From assembly GCF_030253575.1 (NCBI RefSeq), contig NC_080559.1, positions 35,191,001 through 35,255,000 on the forward strand: a DNA stretch of 64,000 nt, in the 5' to 3' direction. Made by a program: the position numbers and the translations under genes. Of this stretch, positions 26,223 to 38,638 are shown in pieces. Under the pieces are notes generated by a model. The model was given only the letters and a program-made list of their open reading frames with translations. It searched no databases and had not been told where the DNA came from. The stretch comes from Rhododendron vialii. Its lineage: Eukaryota; Streptophyta; Magnoliopsida; Ericales; Ericaceae. Positions within the stretch are counted from its first letter, which is position 1. The number at the start of each line of letters is the position of its first letter.

Positions 26223-28705
26223 ATACCAAGCTGTCACGCCCCGCCCCGCAAACGGCACCCAGAGTGGGCCCGAGTCAGCGCGGCCACGTGGCATTCCACA
26301 CAATAGACCACACCACACTCTACAACCAATCAGAATACAAATTAGCGGAAGACTTCTCACTTAAAATACAACCAAGTCAACGCCCAAAACCTCAACTCTC
26401 GAGTTATAATAAATATCCCTCTCTCCAATTAATTACATAACTTTTAGGTTAGCTTCTAGACGAATCAGCTACGCAACAATCTAACCAAAGACATCACCCG
26501 ACGCTAGTCTAGCACTCTCCAAAGCGTTGACCAGTAGTGGACCCACTCTAAGCCACCTGCTACCTGGCAGTCCAAAAAGGAAAACCAGAGTGTGTGAGAT
26601 ATAGAAATGCTCAATAAAATGTCACGATACCCAAAAGAATATCAATAATCATAACCACCACATTCTCCAAACATAGCAATATTATTCAATAAACAACCAC
26701 ATAACAATAACGGCATGAATGTAAATCACACAAAACTCAACATAGGTACTCAATCGTATAACCACATGTATAAACACCAACATACAGTGGCACGTCTGCC
26801 ACATCCCATGTACCCAAGGAATTGTGTCCCGCACACCACACTCCCATTCACCGTTAATTAGACGACATGGCCCACGATATGGTGTGACTCACTCCACAAT
26901 CCTTTCGCGGGTACAATCAACATACAACAAGCATGCATACCATTAGCTAAACAATATATAGCATGATATACAATTTCGACCACATATATCCATATCAATA
27001 GCTAAACCTCGATTAGCATGATATCATTGATATATAATCACCTCCACCGCATTATTTACATATCGATAATCATATTGAAAGCTAAAATACCATTAGCAAG
27101 ATATATACATACCACCATAGCAATATCTTATTGAGAAGAACCATATCAGACACACTCACCTTTCATTCGACTGGAGTATGCCAAACTTACGGTTTCGGCA
27201 CCTCCTAAAAGACCGGCTCGTTACCTAGCCACAAGTTAACCCATATTAGCATATGAACATCTAGGAATGTTAAACCAAAAGCTAGACTAACAAATCATAA
27301 CATGCCTTCTACACTAGCTAATGGGGCAAACATTACACAAAGTCACCAAAATCTCTAGAGGTGTCCGGGAGTACCCACGTACCCGGGAGACCTCACACAT
27401 CTTTTCCATACTCCAAGGTACTCCAACACACCCAAAAATATCAAATATAAAGACCCACAACTGTACAATCTCAACCAAACAGACCAACGCAACAAAACTC
27501 CCAAAACAGGAACGACAACCACAACCAGCCTGTCTTATTTTGGCCATATCTAATTAAACAACATGAATTCCAGGGCGACACTTAAACCATTGAAAAGTAG
27601 ACTTCTTCTTCTTTGAATCCATAGGTCATACATCAAAAACAGAGTTCGGGTAACCTAACTACGGCCTTACGATTATAGCTTCAACATAACAGTAAAAACT
27701 GGTGCAAAGGCAGAATTTAGGTCAACTTTAAATGCAAATCTGTTATCGCTCGGACATACCCATGATGCATGGGACGTATCGTTGGAAAGCTCTATGTGTC
27801 TAGTTTCTAACAAAACAAACGGTGTGTCATTTCGAGTCCCGAGCTAGGAGTTATGGCCATTATACCAAAGTCCGTCGGTGCTGTCAGATTCTACGCGGGA
27901 ATAAGTAAAATTGATTGAAAAATCATAACTCTTTCATCTTAAACCCAAAAGTATTGAAACCAACACCAAAAGTTGCACCACTACAAGCCCTGCACTCAGT
28001 TAAAATCCCAGGTTCAGAAACGAGAGGAGGTTAACCCAACAATCAAAAGAAAAACCGATTTGCAACCATTTTCGCCCCAGTCAACCAACCCTGCTTTAGA
28101 AATTCACCAAAAATTGTATACTAAACCAAATTACTTGATTCCAACGCCAATCTCTTCTTAACTTAAATATGCAGCTCCTATAAAAGACCCAAAGCCACCC
28201 AAAATGTTCATCATGCCCAGAAAGTTAAAAGAAGACAGCCACGCACAGAATCGCACATCCAGCAAACAGCCAGTATTCAAAGATTCATAACTAATTGTGT
28301 GATTATCGGTTTTGCATGATCTTGGTACCGAAATCTTCGTATTGAAACGTACTTTGACAGTTATGAAGACACCAAAAATTGATTCCTAGCAAAAGGGCCC
28401 CCAAAAGACAGATTACCAAAACCCACGAATTTGACCCAAAACATGAACTTTGTCGATTTCCTTTCAAAACTCAATCCATGGAGAATCTAGCCACACAAAC
28501 ATGAAATTAAACATGGATTACACTTCTAGAGTACAAGAACTTACTTGTCACCGAGTTGGATCGTCGAAACCGGACCTCTCCTTCCTCCCTCCCCTTAGCC
28601 GTGACCTCCTCCTCCCTTTCTCTCCCCCTCTCTCTCTCGCTATGTCGGCAGAATTGGGAGTCGGCAGAATTGGGAAGAATCTGATGGCTATTTAGTCACT
28701 TAGGA
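26223..28705 (-). repeat. Family A LTR (diverged variant 3), antisense
   Basis: This begins with part of a reversed primer site and the LTR end at 26,232, and runs through most of the LTR. It is the most diverged family A copy. It lacks about 60 bp present in the others near 26,650, and carries about 193 bp at 27,496-27,688 that they lack. At about 28,705 it joins LARD sequence. Confidence 0.8.
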
Positions 28706-29164
28706 AACTTCAAAACAAGGTTAGTCCACAACATATATATCATTGATGGCATGCGAATATGACAATATGCAAGACATGTCGTGATTTAATAGACACATTG
28801 TCTATTTCCTCACAACACCACTGACACTCCAGTCGACTGGACTGACTTAGACACGAAGCCATAATGCATGAACATGTTATCAAATCAAACAACAATAAAG
28901 TTATACCTGTTCCATTCTCTCAGAATGGTTTTCAATAACACCAACACTCTGCTCCAGTTTCACTTCTGCGAAGTTATCCCATTTCCCATCTGACCACTGC
29001 AACTGCTTATAGGCATTGCCCATTCTCCCAACACAACTCAATCCCGACCTGATTTGTATTTCCCCAGACTTGTATCATTTCAACTTGTTAACCGAACAAT
29101 CCCAACCATAGCTCACCCTTGTAGCATCCCGACATTCACAGTTACCATTTGTAGCTGATTTCCC
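28706..29164 (-). mobile_element. LARD internal piece, antisense
   Basis: This matches about 3,183-3,636 of the first antisense copy. It is joined on the right, within a shared short C/T run, to an LTR end on the opposite strand. Confidence 0.8.
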
Positions 29165-29391
29165 CTAGAAGTTAACCTAAATGTTTGTAATTAATTGGAG
29201 CGAGGGATATTTATTATAACTTGTGAGTTGAGGTTTTGGGCGTTGAATTGGTTGTATTTTAAGTAAGAAGTCTTCCGCTAATTTGTATTCTGATTGGTTG
29301 TAGAGTGTGGTGTGGTCTATTGTGTGGAATTTCACGTAGCCGCGCTGACTCGGGCCCACTCTGGGTGCCGTTTGCGGGGCGAGGCGTGACA
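29165..29391 (+). repeat. LTR 3' end, sense
   Basis: The last 227 bp of a family A LTR, ending GTGACA directly before a primer binding site at 29,395-29,406. It has a GCGAGGCG variant that is shared with the inverted copy at 37,362, and its CACGTG box is changed to CACGTA. Confidence 0.85.
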
Positions 29392-32300
29392 GGTTGGTAT
29401 CAGAGCTAGTACGTTCTAGTCTCTGTGTTGAGAGTCGATTGGGAATTTTGGTAGTGGACCATAGGTTGTTGTTACTGTCGAGAAGGAGTTAGTGGGTGGC
29501 TATCGTGGGAGTATTTAATACTTAGCACTATGTTTGTTGTTGGTGGTTTGAGTTGTTAAAGCAGGTTATTGATATGGCTCAGTTCATGGAGCAGCAAATG
29601 GTAATTCTCCCATGGCAGATTGTGCTGGCACTGACGGTGTCTTATGTGGGCCGTGTTTTGTGTGTTAGAAGTAAAGGGATTGGAGGGTTCATGACGTTAT
29701 GGAGAGTATGTGCTTATGCATGTCAAGGAACTCAGACTTTGTCGGATATGGTTATGAGGTATTTTCAATATTGAATTACGTTGGGTGTAAGTAACAGTAG
29801 ATGTTGTGTTAAACTTATTTACTGTATTATCAATGCATAATATGCACTTGGTTGTATTGTTATGTAGTATGTCAATCTTGCTATATCGTAAGTTATCGTA
29901 AGTTGGCGGTGGGAAGATTCTTAAGAGTTTGAGAGGTACGCGCTAGAGATGGTTCATTTTGAATTTGGAAGGTTAGTGTCAAAGTTGTGGATTTTGTGGT
30001 GAATTTTGAAAGATATTAAAAAAAAAAGGGGTGTGTGTGTGTGTGTATGGCAGTAGCATGGCTTCATTGGTGTGTGATTGGGTACGTGTATGATTTGTGC
30101 ATGCTAAGAGGATGATACTCACATAGAGATATATGTATTGCTAGAAGTTTAAAATGATTGTTATCCGTTCATGGTGTGGAAAGTGTTAAATGTGTAAAAA
30201 CTGAAAACTTTTGGAATGTGTTAAACGTGTGTAGAGAATGTTAAACTTTCTAAATGAAGTGGATAACTTGAGTATGTACACATCTAGTGTGGTAATATTC
30301 TGGGCATAACGCCTAAAGAAATGTTAAGGCGGTATGAATACTTCTGTTTAGTTGAAAAGATCAAATACGGTGGAAGTTAAAAATCTTACAGATAGTGGTT
30401 TCGTGTTGCGTTGAGCTTGGTGTATTTGGTTATAACGATTACTTATGAAAAATTTGAATAAGTAGTGAGTATGTATCTATATACTACTTGCATCTGGTTG
30501 TGTATGTGTACATGGCTAGTATGGTATTATGGATGTGATATGTGGTATATCGTTGAAAAGTTAAAAGCACGTACGGAAGGGTTTTGTATTCTTTGGAAAA
30601 TGTTAGAAACTACATTTGATAGTCATAGAAAATAAATTCATATTTGGTGTTGGAAATGACCGAAATGAATGTATATGTATATGTGAAACATAATGGTTTA
30701 GTGTTACGTGAAGATGGTTTTATTGGTTCTATATGAACTAGTATGTGATTGTGGTTATCTTTGGGGAGATAAGTGTTGGTGAGTATTTCTATGTCTTATT
30801 TCATGTACAGATGAGTTGGAAAACTTTAGTGAGTTAGTTGTCGAATGTAGCGATAAGGAATGAGATGAGAAAATTGGGGTATTAGTTGTTGGAGGTGGAG
30901 TAGGTAAGGGTGATAGTGTGTTTAATGGTTGAATTTGTGAGTTGAGAATCGCATGTTGGGCGAAAGAGATCAAACAGAAGGGGAAATCAGCTACAAATGG
31001 TAACTGTGAATGTCGGGATGCTACAAGGGTGAGCTATGGTTGGGATTGTTCGGTTAACAAGTTGAAATGATACAAGTCTGGGGAAATACAAATCAGGTCG
31101 GGATTGAGTTGTGTTGGGAGAATGGGCAATGCCTATAAGCAGTTGCAGTGGTCAGATGGGAAATGGGATAACTTCGCAGAAGTGAAACTGGAGCAGAGTG
31201 TTGGTGTTATTGAAAACCATTCTGAGAGAATGGAACAGGTATAACTTTATTGTTGTTTGATTTGATAACATGTTCATGCATTATGGCTTCGTGTCTAAGT
31301 CAGTCCAGTCGACTGGAGTGTCAGTGGTGTTGTGAGGAAATAAACAATGTGTCTATTAAATCACGACATGTCTTGCATATTGTCATATTCGCATGCCATC
31401 AATGATATATATGTTGTGGACTAACCTTGTTTTGAAGGGACATGTTACAACAGAACTGAGTTTGGATTTCTGGAACAGAATTCGGGAGTGGCACTGGGTT
31501 GACAATGAGACGTGGAACAGTGTTGAAATTTTGGTTGTGATGGAATGATGGAAAGGGCGTTGGGGTTTATGAGGAAATGCATAGAGGAAGTAGATTAAGT
31601 GAAGCATAGGTGATTGTTACGGTCAGATGTGAAATTTTAAGTGATAGTTGAGATACGATGGTAGTAAGTTTTGTGATGAGTTGAAGGTTAGGAAGATTAG
31701 GTGGGTTGTTGATTCGTGTTAGTATGTGTTGGGATGGATCGTATACTAGTATATACAAATTTCTTGAGGTGTTGTTTGTGTGTGATGGATGTGTTTGTTT
31801 GGTGTACCTAAGTGATAAAATGGTTTATGGACCATGATCATATAATATACATATAATATTGTTTGAAGATCGATGTTTGTTGGTGTATCAAGTAGTGTGA
31901 TTATGCTAATTGATAGTATGAGGTTAAAACTTAGTTTTCCTGAAAGGTCATACTCATGTTTTGAGAGTGTGTGGTGGTATGGGAGTCATGAGAGTTTATT
32001 AAGTTGGTGCTGATGTTGAGATTGCGTTATATTGATTTTAACGAGAGTTTGGGAGTTTTGGTTGGAATTTACCCTATTAAAGGATAAGCTTATAAATTTC
32101 CTACGGTGGAATTGTGTGAAATGATGAAAGTGGTTTTGGCATGTAGGTGTGTTGGGTACCGTGTTGTGTGTTAGTTGTTGTTGAGAGAAGTGATTGATAG
32201 GGCTGGTGCGAAGTATGAATTGTCCTTGCTAAGGAAGTTACTGGTGTTGGGATATGTGGAGCTTTGACAAGAGTTGGAGATTTGTTTTTGGTGGTGTTAT

Positions 32301-32563
32301 TGAGTTTGAGGTTGGGTGTTGTGTGGTTGCTGAGTAATTTTGAGTGTATGCATGTTTGAGATTATTTTCTTTGAGGTGAGATTTCGGTAGAGGTTGGATT
32401 TATTCTTTTTGAAGTTTGGTTTTTGTTTACATGTGGATGAGTTGTGTAAGTTGGTGAAGGTGTTTGTTTTGGGGATGGTGTTGGTAACCTTGTGAGGTTG
32501 GTTTTTTGTTGACTTTGTGGCGGGTATTATTTCGGGGACGAAATATTCCAAGTGGGGGAGAGT
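29392..32563 (+). mobile_element. Complete LARD-like internal region, 3,172 bp
   Basis: This is the best sense copy of the non-autonomous element: primer site (29,395-29,406), leader, long non-coding body, polypurine tract (about 32,550-32,563) and LTR start at 32,564. The first about 30 bases after the LTR match the gag-pol leader at 9,217 and then the two diverge. The only ATG-started frame near the gag position is a 66-codon ORF at 29,574-29,774. It begins MAQFMEQQ, faintly like MAQYTEQQ near the start of Gag, so it may be a gag remnant. No other domain is visible. It would need proteins from the gag-pol partner to move. Confidence 0.85.
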
Positions 32564-32715
32564 TGTAACACCCGTCCCAGGATATTTAGGGTTTCGATTT
32601 AATTTTGAGGTTTGGGGTTTAATTTGTATTTGTTGGATTCTATGAGGGGCTTTGGTGTGATTTACATGGAGAATTGTTATTGGTTTGGAGCATAAGTTGA
32701 GAGGAGAGGTGACCA
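32564..32715 (+). repeat. LTR 5' end, sense, truncated
   Basis: The first 152 bp of the 3' LTR of the LARD at 29,392. It stops at 32,715, where the sequence turns to an inverted LTR. Confidence 0.85.
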
Positions 32716-34156
32716 CAGCCACAAGTTAACCCATATTAGCATATGAACATCTAGGAATGTTAAACCAAAAGCTAAACTAACAAATCATAACATGCCTTCT
32801 ACACTAGCTAATGAGGCAAACATTACACAAAGTCACCAAAATCTCTAGAGGTGTCCGGGAGTACCCACGTACCCGGGAGACCTCACACATCTTTTCCATA
32901 CTCCAAGGTACTCCAACACACCCAAATATATCAAATATAAAAACCCATAAGTGTACAATCTCAACCAAACAGCCCAACGCAACAAAACAGTAAAAACTGG
33001 TGCAAAGGCAGAATTTAGGTCAACTTTAGATGCAAATCTGTTATCGCTCGGACATACCCATGATGCATGGGATGTATCGTTGGAAAGCTCTATGTGTCTA
33101 GTTTCTAACAAAACAAACGGTGTGTCATTTTGAGTCCCGAGCTAGGAGTTATGGCCATTATACCAAAGTCTGTCGCTGCTGCCAGATTCTACGCGGGAAT
33201 AAGTAAAATTGATTGAAAAATCATAACTCTTTCATCTTAAACCCAAAAATATTGAAACCAACACCCAAAGTTGCACCACTACAAGCCCTACGCTCAGTTA
33301 AAATCCCAGGTTCAGAAACGAGAGGAAATTAACCCAACAATCCAAAGAAAACAGTTTCGCAACCACTTTCGCCCCAGTCAACCAACCCTGCTTTAGAAAT
33401 TCACCAAAAATTGTATACTTAGCCAAATTACTTGATTCCAACGCCAATCTCTTCTTAACTTAAATATGCAGCTCCTGTAAAAGACCCAAAGCCACCCAAA
33501 ATGTTCATCATACCCAGAAAGTTAAAAGAAGACAGCTACGCACAGAATCGCACATCCAGCAAACAGCCAGTATTCAAAAATTCATAACTAATTGTGTGAT
33601 TATCGGTTTTGCATGATCTTGGTACCGAAATCTTCGTATTGAAACGTACTTTTACAGTTATGAAGACACCAAAAATTGATTCCTAGCAGAAGGGCCCTCA
33701 GAAGACAGATTACCAAAACTCATGAATTTGACCCAAAACATGAACTTTGTCAATTTCCTTCCAAAACTCAATCCATTGAGAATCTAACCACACAAATATA
33801 AAATTAAACATAGATTACACTTCTAGAGTACAAGAACTTACTTGTCACCGAGTTGGATCGTCGAAAACGGACCTCTCCTTCCTCCCTCCCCTTAGCCGAG
33901 ACCTCCTCCTCCCTTTCTCTCCCCCTCTCTCTCTCTCTCTCTGTCGGCAGAATGAGGAAATATCCTCCTGATGACTATTTAGTCACTTAGGAAGAAATCC
34001 CATGTGGTCACCTCTCCTCTCAACTTATGCTCCAAACCAATAACAATTCTCCATGTAAATCACACCAAAGCCCCTCATAGAATCCAACAAATACAAATTA
34101 AACCCCAAACCTCAAAATTAAATCGAAACCCTAAATATCCTGGGACGGGTGTTACA
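32716..34156 (-). repeat. LTR 5' half, antisense
   Basis: This is the LTR on the 3' side of the inverted LARD that follows, with its start edge at 34,156. It mixes bases typical of variants 1 and 3. The CT tract near 33,923-33,942 is in the usual place. Confidence 0.85.
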
Positions 34157-37100
34157 ACTCTCCCCCACTTGGAATATTTCGTCCCCGAAATAATACCCGC
34201 CACAAAGTCAACAAAAAACCAACCTCACAAGGTTACCAACACCATCCCCAAAACAAACACCTTCACCAACTTACACAACTCATCCACATGTAAACAAAAA
34301 CCAAACTTCAAAAAGAATAAATCCAACCTCTACCGAAATCTCACCTCAAAGAAAATAATCTCAAACATGCATACACTCAAAATTACTCAGCAACCACACA
34401 ACACCCAACCTCAAACTCAATAACACCACCAAAAACAAATCTCCAACTCTTGTCAAAGCTCCACATATCCCAACACCAGTAACTTCCTTAGCAAGGACAA
34501 TTCATACTTCGCACCAGCCCTATCAATCACTTCTCTCAACAACAACTAACACACAACACGGTACCCAACACACCTACATGCCAAAACCACTTTCATCATT
34601 TCACACAATTCCACCGTAGGAAATTTATAAGCTTATCCTTTAATAGGGTAAATTCCAACCAAAACTCCCAAACTCTCGTTAAAATCAATATAACGCAATC
34701 TCATCATCAGTACCAACTTAATAAACTCTCATGACTCCCATACCACCACACACTCTCAAAACATGAGTATGACCTTCTAGGAAAACTAAGTTTTAACCTC
34801 ATACTATCAATTAGCATAATCACACTACTTGATACACCAACAAACATCGATCTTGAAACAATATTATATGCATATTATATGATCATGGTCCACTAACCTT
34901 TTTATCACTTAGGTACACCAAACAAGCACATCCATCACACACAAACAACACCTCAAGAAATTTGTATATACTAGTATACGTTCCAACCCAACACATACTA
35001 ACACGAATCAACAACCCACCTAATCTTCCTATCCTCAACACACTACAAAACTTACTACCATCGTAGCTCAACTATCACTTAAAATTTCACATCTGACCGT
35101 AACAGTCACCTGTGCTTCCCTTAATCTACTTCCTGTATGCATTCTCTCATAAACCCCAACGCCCTTTCCATCATTCCATCACAACCAAAATTTCAACAAT
35201 GTTCCACGTCTCATTGTCAACCCAGCACCACTCCCGAATTCTGTTCCAGAAATCCAAACTCAGTTCTGTTGTAACATGTCCCTTCAAAACAAGGTTAGTC
35301 CACAACATATATATCATTGATGGCATGCGAATATGACAATATGCAAGACATGTCGTGATTTAATAGACACATTGTTTATTTCCTCACAACACCACTGACA
35401 CTCCAGTCGACTGGACTGACTTAGACACGAAGCCATAATGCATGAACATGTTATCAAATCAAACAACAATAAAGTTATACCTGTTCCATTCTCTCAGAAT
35501 GGTTTTCAATAACACCAACACTCTGCTCCAGTTTCACTTCTGCGAAGTTATCCCATTTCCCATCTGACCACTGCAACTGCTTATAGGCATTGCCCATTCT
35601 CCCAACACAACTCAATCCCGACCTGATTTGTATTTCCCCAGACTTGTATCATTTCAACTTGTTAACCGAACAATCCCAACCATAGCTCACCCTTGTAGCA
35701 TCCCGACATTCACAGTTACCATTTGTAGCTGATTTCCCCTTCTGTTTGATCTCTTTCGCCCAACATGCGATTCTCAACTCACAAATTCAACCATTAAACA
35801 CACTATCGCCCCTACCTACTCCACCTCCAACAACTAATACCCCAAATTTTCTCATCTCATTCCTTATCGCTACATTTGACAACTAACTCACTAAAATTTT
35901 CCAACTCATCTGTACATGAAATAAGACATAGAAATACTCACCAACACCTATCTCCCCAAAGATATCCACAATCACATACTAGTTCCTCCCCAAAGATATC
36001 CACAATCACATACTAGTTCATATAGAACCAATAAAACCATCTTCACGTAACACTAAACCATTATGTTTCACATATACATATACATTCATTTCGGTCATTT
36101 CCAACACCAAATATGAATTTGTTTTCTAAGACTATCAAGTGTAGTTTCTAACATTTTCCAAAGAATACAAAACCCTTCCGTACGTGCTTTTAACTTTTCA
36201 ACGATATACCACATACCACATCCATAATACCATACTAGCCATGTACGCATACACAACCAGAAGCAAGTAGTACATAGATACGTACTCACTACTTATTCAA
36301 ATTTTCATAAGTAACGTTATAACCAAATACACCAAGCTCAACGCAACTCGAAACCACTATCTGTAAGATTTTCAACTTCCACCATATTTGATCTTTTCAA
36401 CTAAACAGAAGTATTCATATCCCCTTAACATTTCTTTAGGCGTTATGCCCAGAATATTACCACACTAGATGTGTACATACTCAATAAATCCACTTCATTT
36501 AGAAAGTTTAACATTCTCTACACACGTTTAACACATTCCAAAAGTTTTCAGTTTTTACACATTTAACACTTTCCACACCATGAACGGATAACAATCATTT
36601 TAAACTTTCTAGCAATACATATATCTCTATGTGAGTATCATCCTCTTAGCATGCACAAATCATACACGTACCCAATCACACACCAATGAAGCCATGCTAC
36701 TGCCATACACACACACACACACCCCTTTTTTTTTTAATATCTTTCAAAATTCACCACAAAATCCACAACTTTGACACTAACCTTCCAAATTCAAAATGAA
36801 CCATCTCTAGCGCGTACCTCTCAAACTCTTAAGAATCTTCCCACCGCCAACTTACGATAACTTACGATATAGCAAGATTGACATACTACATAACAATACA
36901 ACCAAGTGCATATTATGCATTGATAATACAGTAAATAAGTTTAACACAACATCTACTGTTACTTACACCCAACGTAATTCAATATTGAAAATACCTCATA
37001 ACCATATCCGACAAAGTCTGAGTTCCTTGACATGCATAAGCACATACTCTCCATAACGTCATGAACCCTCCAATCCCTTTACTTCTAACACACAAAACAC

Positions 37101-37361
37101 GGCCCACATAAGACACCGTCAGTGCCAGCACAATCTGCCATGGGAGAATTACCATTTGCTGCTCCATGAACTGAGCCATATCAATAACCTGCTTTAACAA
37201 CTCAAACCACCAACAACAAACATAGTGCTAAGTATTAAATACTCCCACGATAGCCACCCACTAACTCCTTCTCGACAGTAACAACAACCTATGGTCCACT
37301 ACCAAAATTCCCAATCGACTCTCAACACAGAGACTAGAACGTACTAGCTCTGATACCAACC
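34157..37361 (-). mobile_element. Complete LARD-like internal region, antisense
   Basis: This is a second full internal region, about 3.2 kb, from the reversed polypurine tract at 34,157 to the reversed primer site before 37,362. It differs from the 29,392 copy by scattered substitutions. It also has a tandem duplication of a 34 bp unit at 35,952-36,019. The small leader ORF (36,979-37,179 from its ATG) is intact. The copy is non-coding otherwise. Confidence 0.85.
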
Positions 37362-38638
37362 TGTCACGCCTCGCCCCGCAAACGGCACCCAGAGTGGGCC
37401 CGAGTCAGCGCGGCCACGTGAAATTCCACACAATAGACCACACCACACTCTACAACCAATCAGAATACAAATTAGCGGAAGACTTCTTACTTAAAATACA
37501 ACCAATTCAACGCCCAAAACCTCAACTCACAAGTTATAATAAATATCCCTCGCTCCAATTAATTACAAACATTTAGGTTAACTTCTAGACGAATCAGCTA
37601 CACAACAATCTAACCAACGACATCACCCGAGACTAGTCTCAGCACTCTCCAAAGCGTTGACCAGTAGTGGACCCACTCTAAGCCACCTGCTACCTGGCAG
37701 TCCAAAAAGGAAAGCCAGAGTGTGTGAGATATAGAAATGCTCAATAAAATGTCACAATACCCAAAAGAATATCAATAAGAATATTCACCACCAACATAAC
37801 TGCAATACCCATATGAGTACATTAGTTATAACCATCACATCTGCCAAACATAGCAATATTATTCAATAAACAACCACATAACAATAACGGCATGAATGTA
37901 AATCACACGAAACTCAACATAAGTACTCAATCGTATAACCACATGTATAAACACCAACATACAGTGGCACGTCTGCCACATCCCATGTACCCAAGGAATT
38001 GTGTCCCGCACACCACACTCCCATTCACCGTTAATTAGACGGCACGGCCCACGATATGGTGTGACTCACTCCACAATCCTTTCGCGGGTACAATCAACAT
38101 ACAACAAGCATGCATACCATTAGCTAAAACAACATATAGCATGGTATACAAATTTCCACCACATATATCCATATCAATAGCTAAACCTCGATTAGCATGA
38201 TATCATTGATATATAATCACCTCCACTGCATTATTTACATATCAATAATCATATTGAAAGCTAAAACACCATTAGCAAGATATATACATACCACCATGGC
38301 AATATCTTATTGAGAAGAACCATATCAGACACACTCACCTTTCATTCGACTGGAGTATGCCAAACTTACGGTTTCGGCACCTCCTAAAAGACCGGCTCGT
38401 TACCTAGCCACAAGTTAACCCATATTAGCATATAAACATCCAGGAATGTTAAACCAAATGCTAGACTAACAAATCATAACATGCCTTCTACATTAGCTAA
38501 TGGGGCAAACACTACACAAAGTCACCAAAATCTCTAGAGGTGTCCGGGAGTACCCACGTACCCGGGAGACCTCACACATCTTTCCATACTCCAAGGTACT
38601 CCAACACACCCAAAAATAGCAAATATAAAGACCCATTA
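37362..38638 (-). repeat. LTR 3' half, antisense
   Basis: This is the 5' LTR of the inverted LARD, from its end edge at 37,362. It copies 18,987-20,264 directly. It stops inside the LTR, where an AGT shared with the pol gene forms the join to coding sequence on the other strand. Confidence 0.85.

Noticed and set aside
29574-29774. Small LARD leader ORF (66 codons) as a conserved gene; also at 20,870, 22,787 and 36,979
   Set aside because: The near-identical copies say nothing about selection. Against the diverged copy at 22,787, most base changes alter the amino acid (roughly fifteen replacements against about five silent changes by eye), as expected without protein-level selection.
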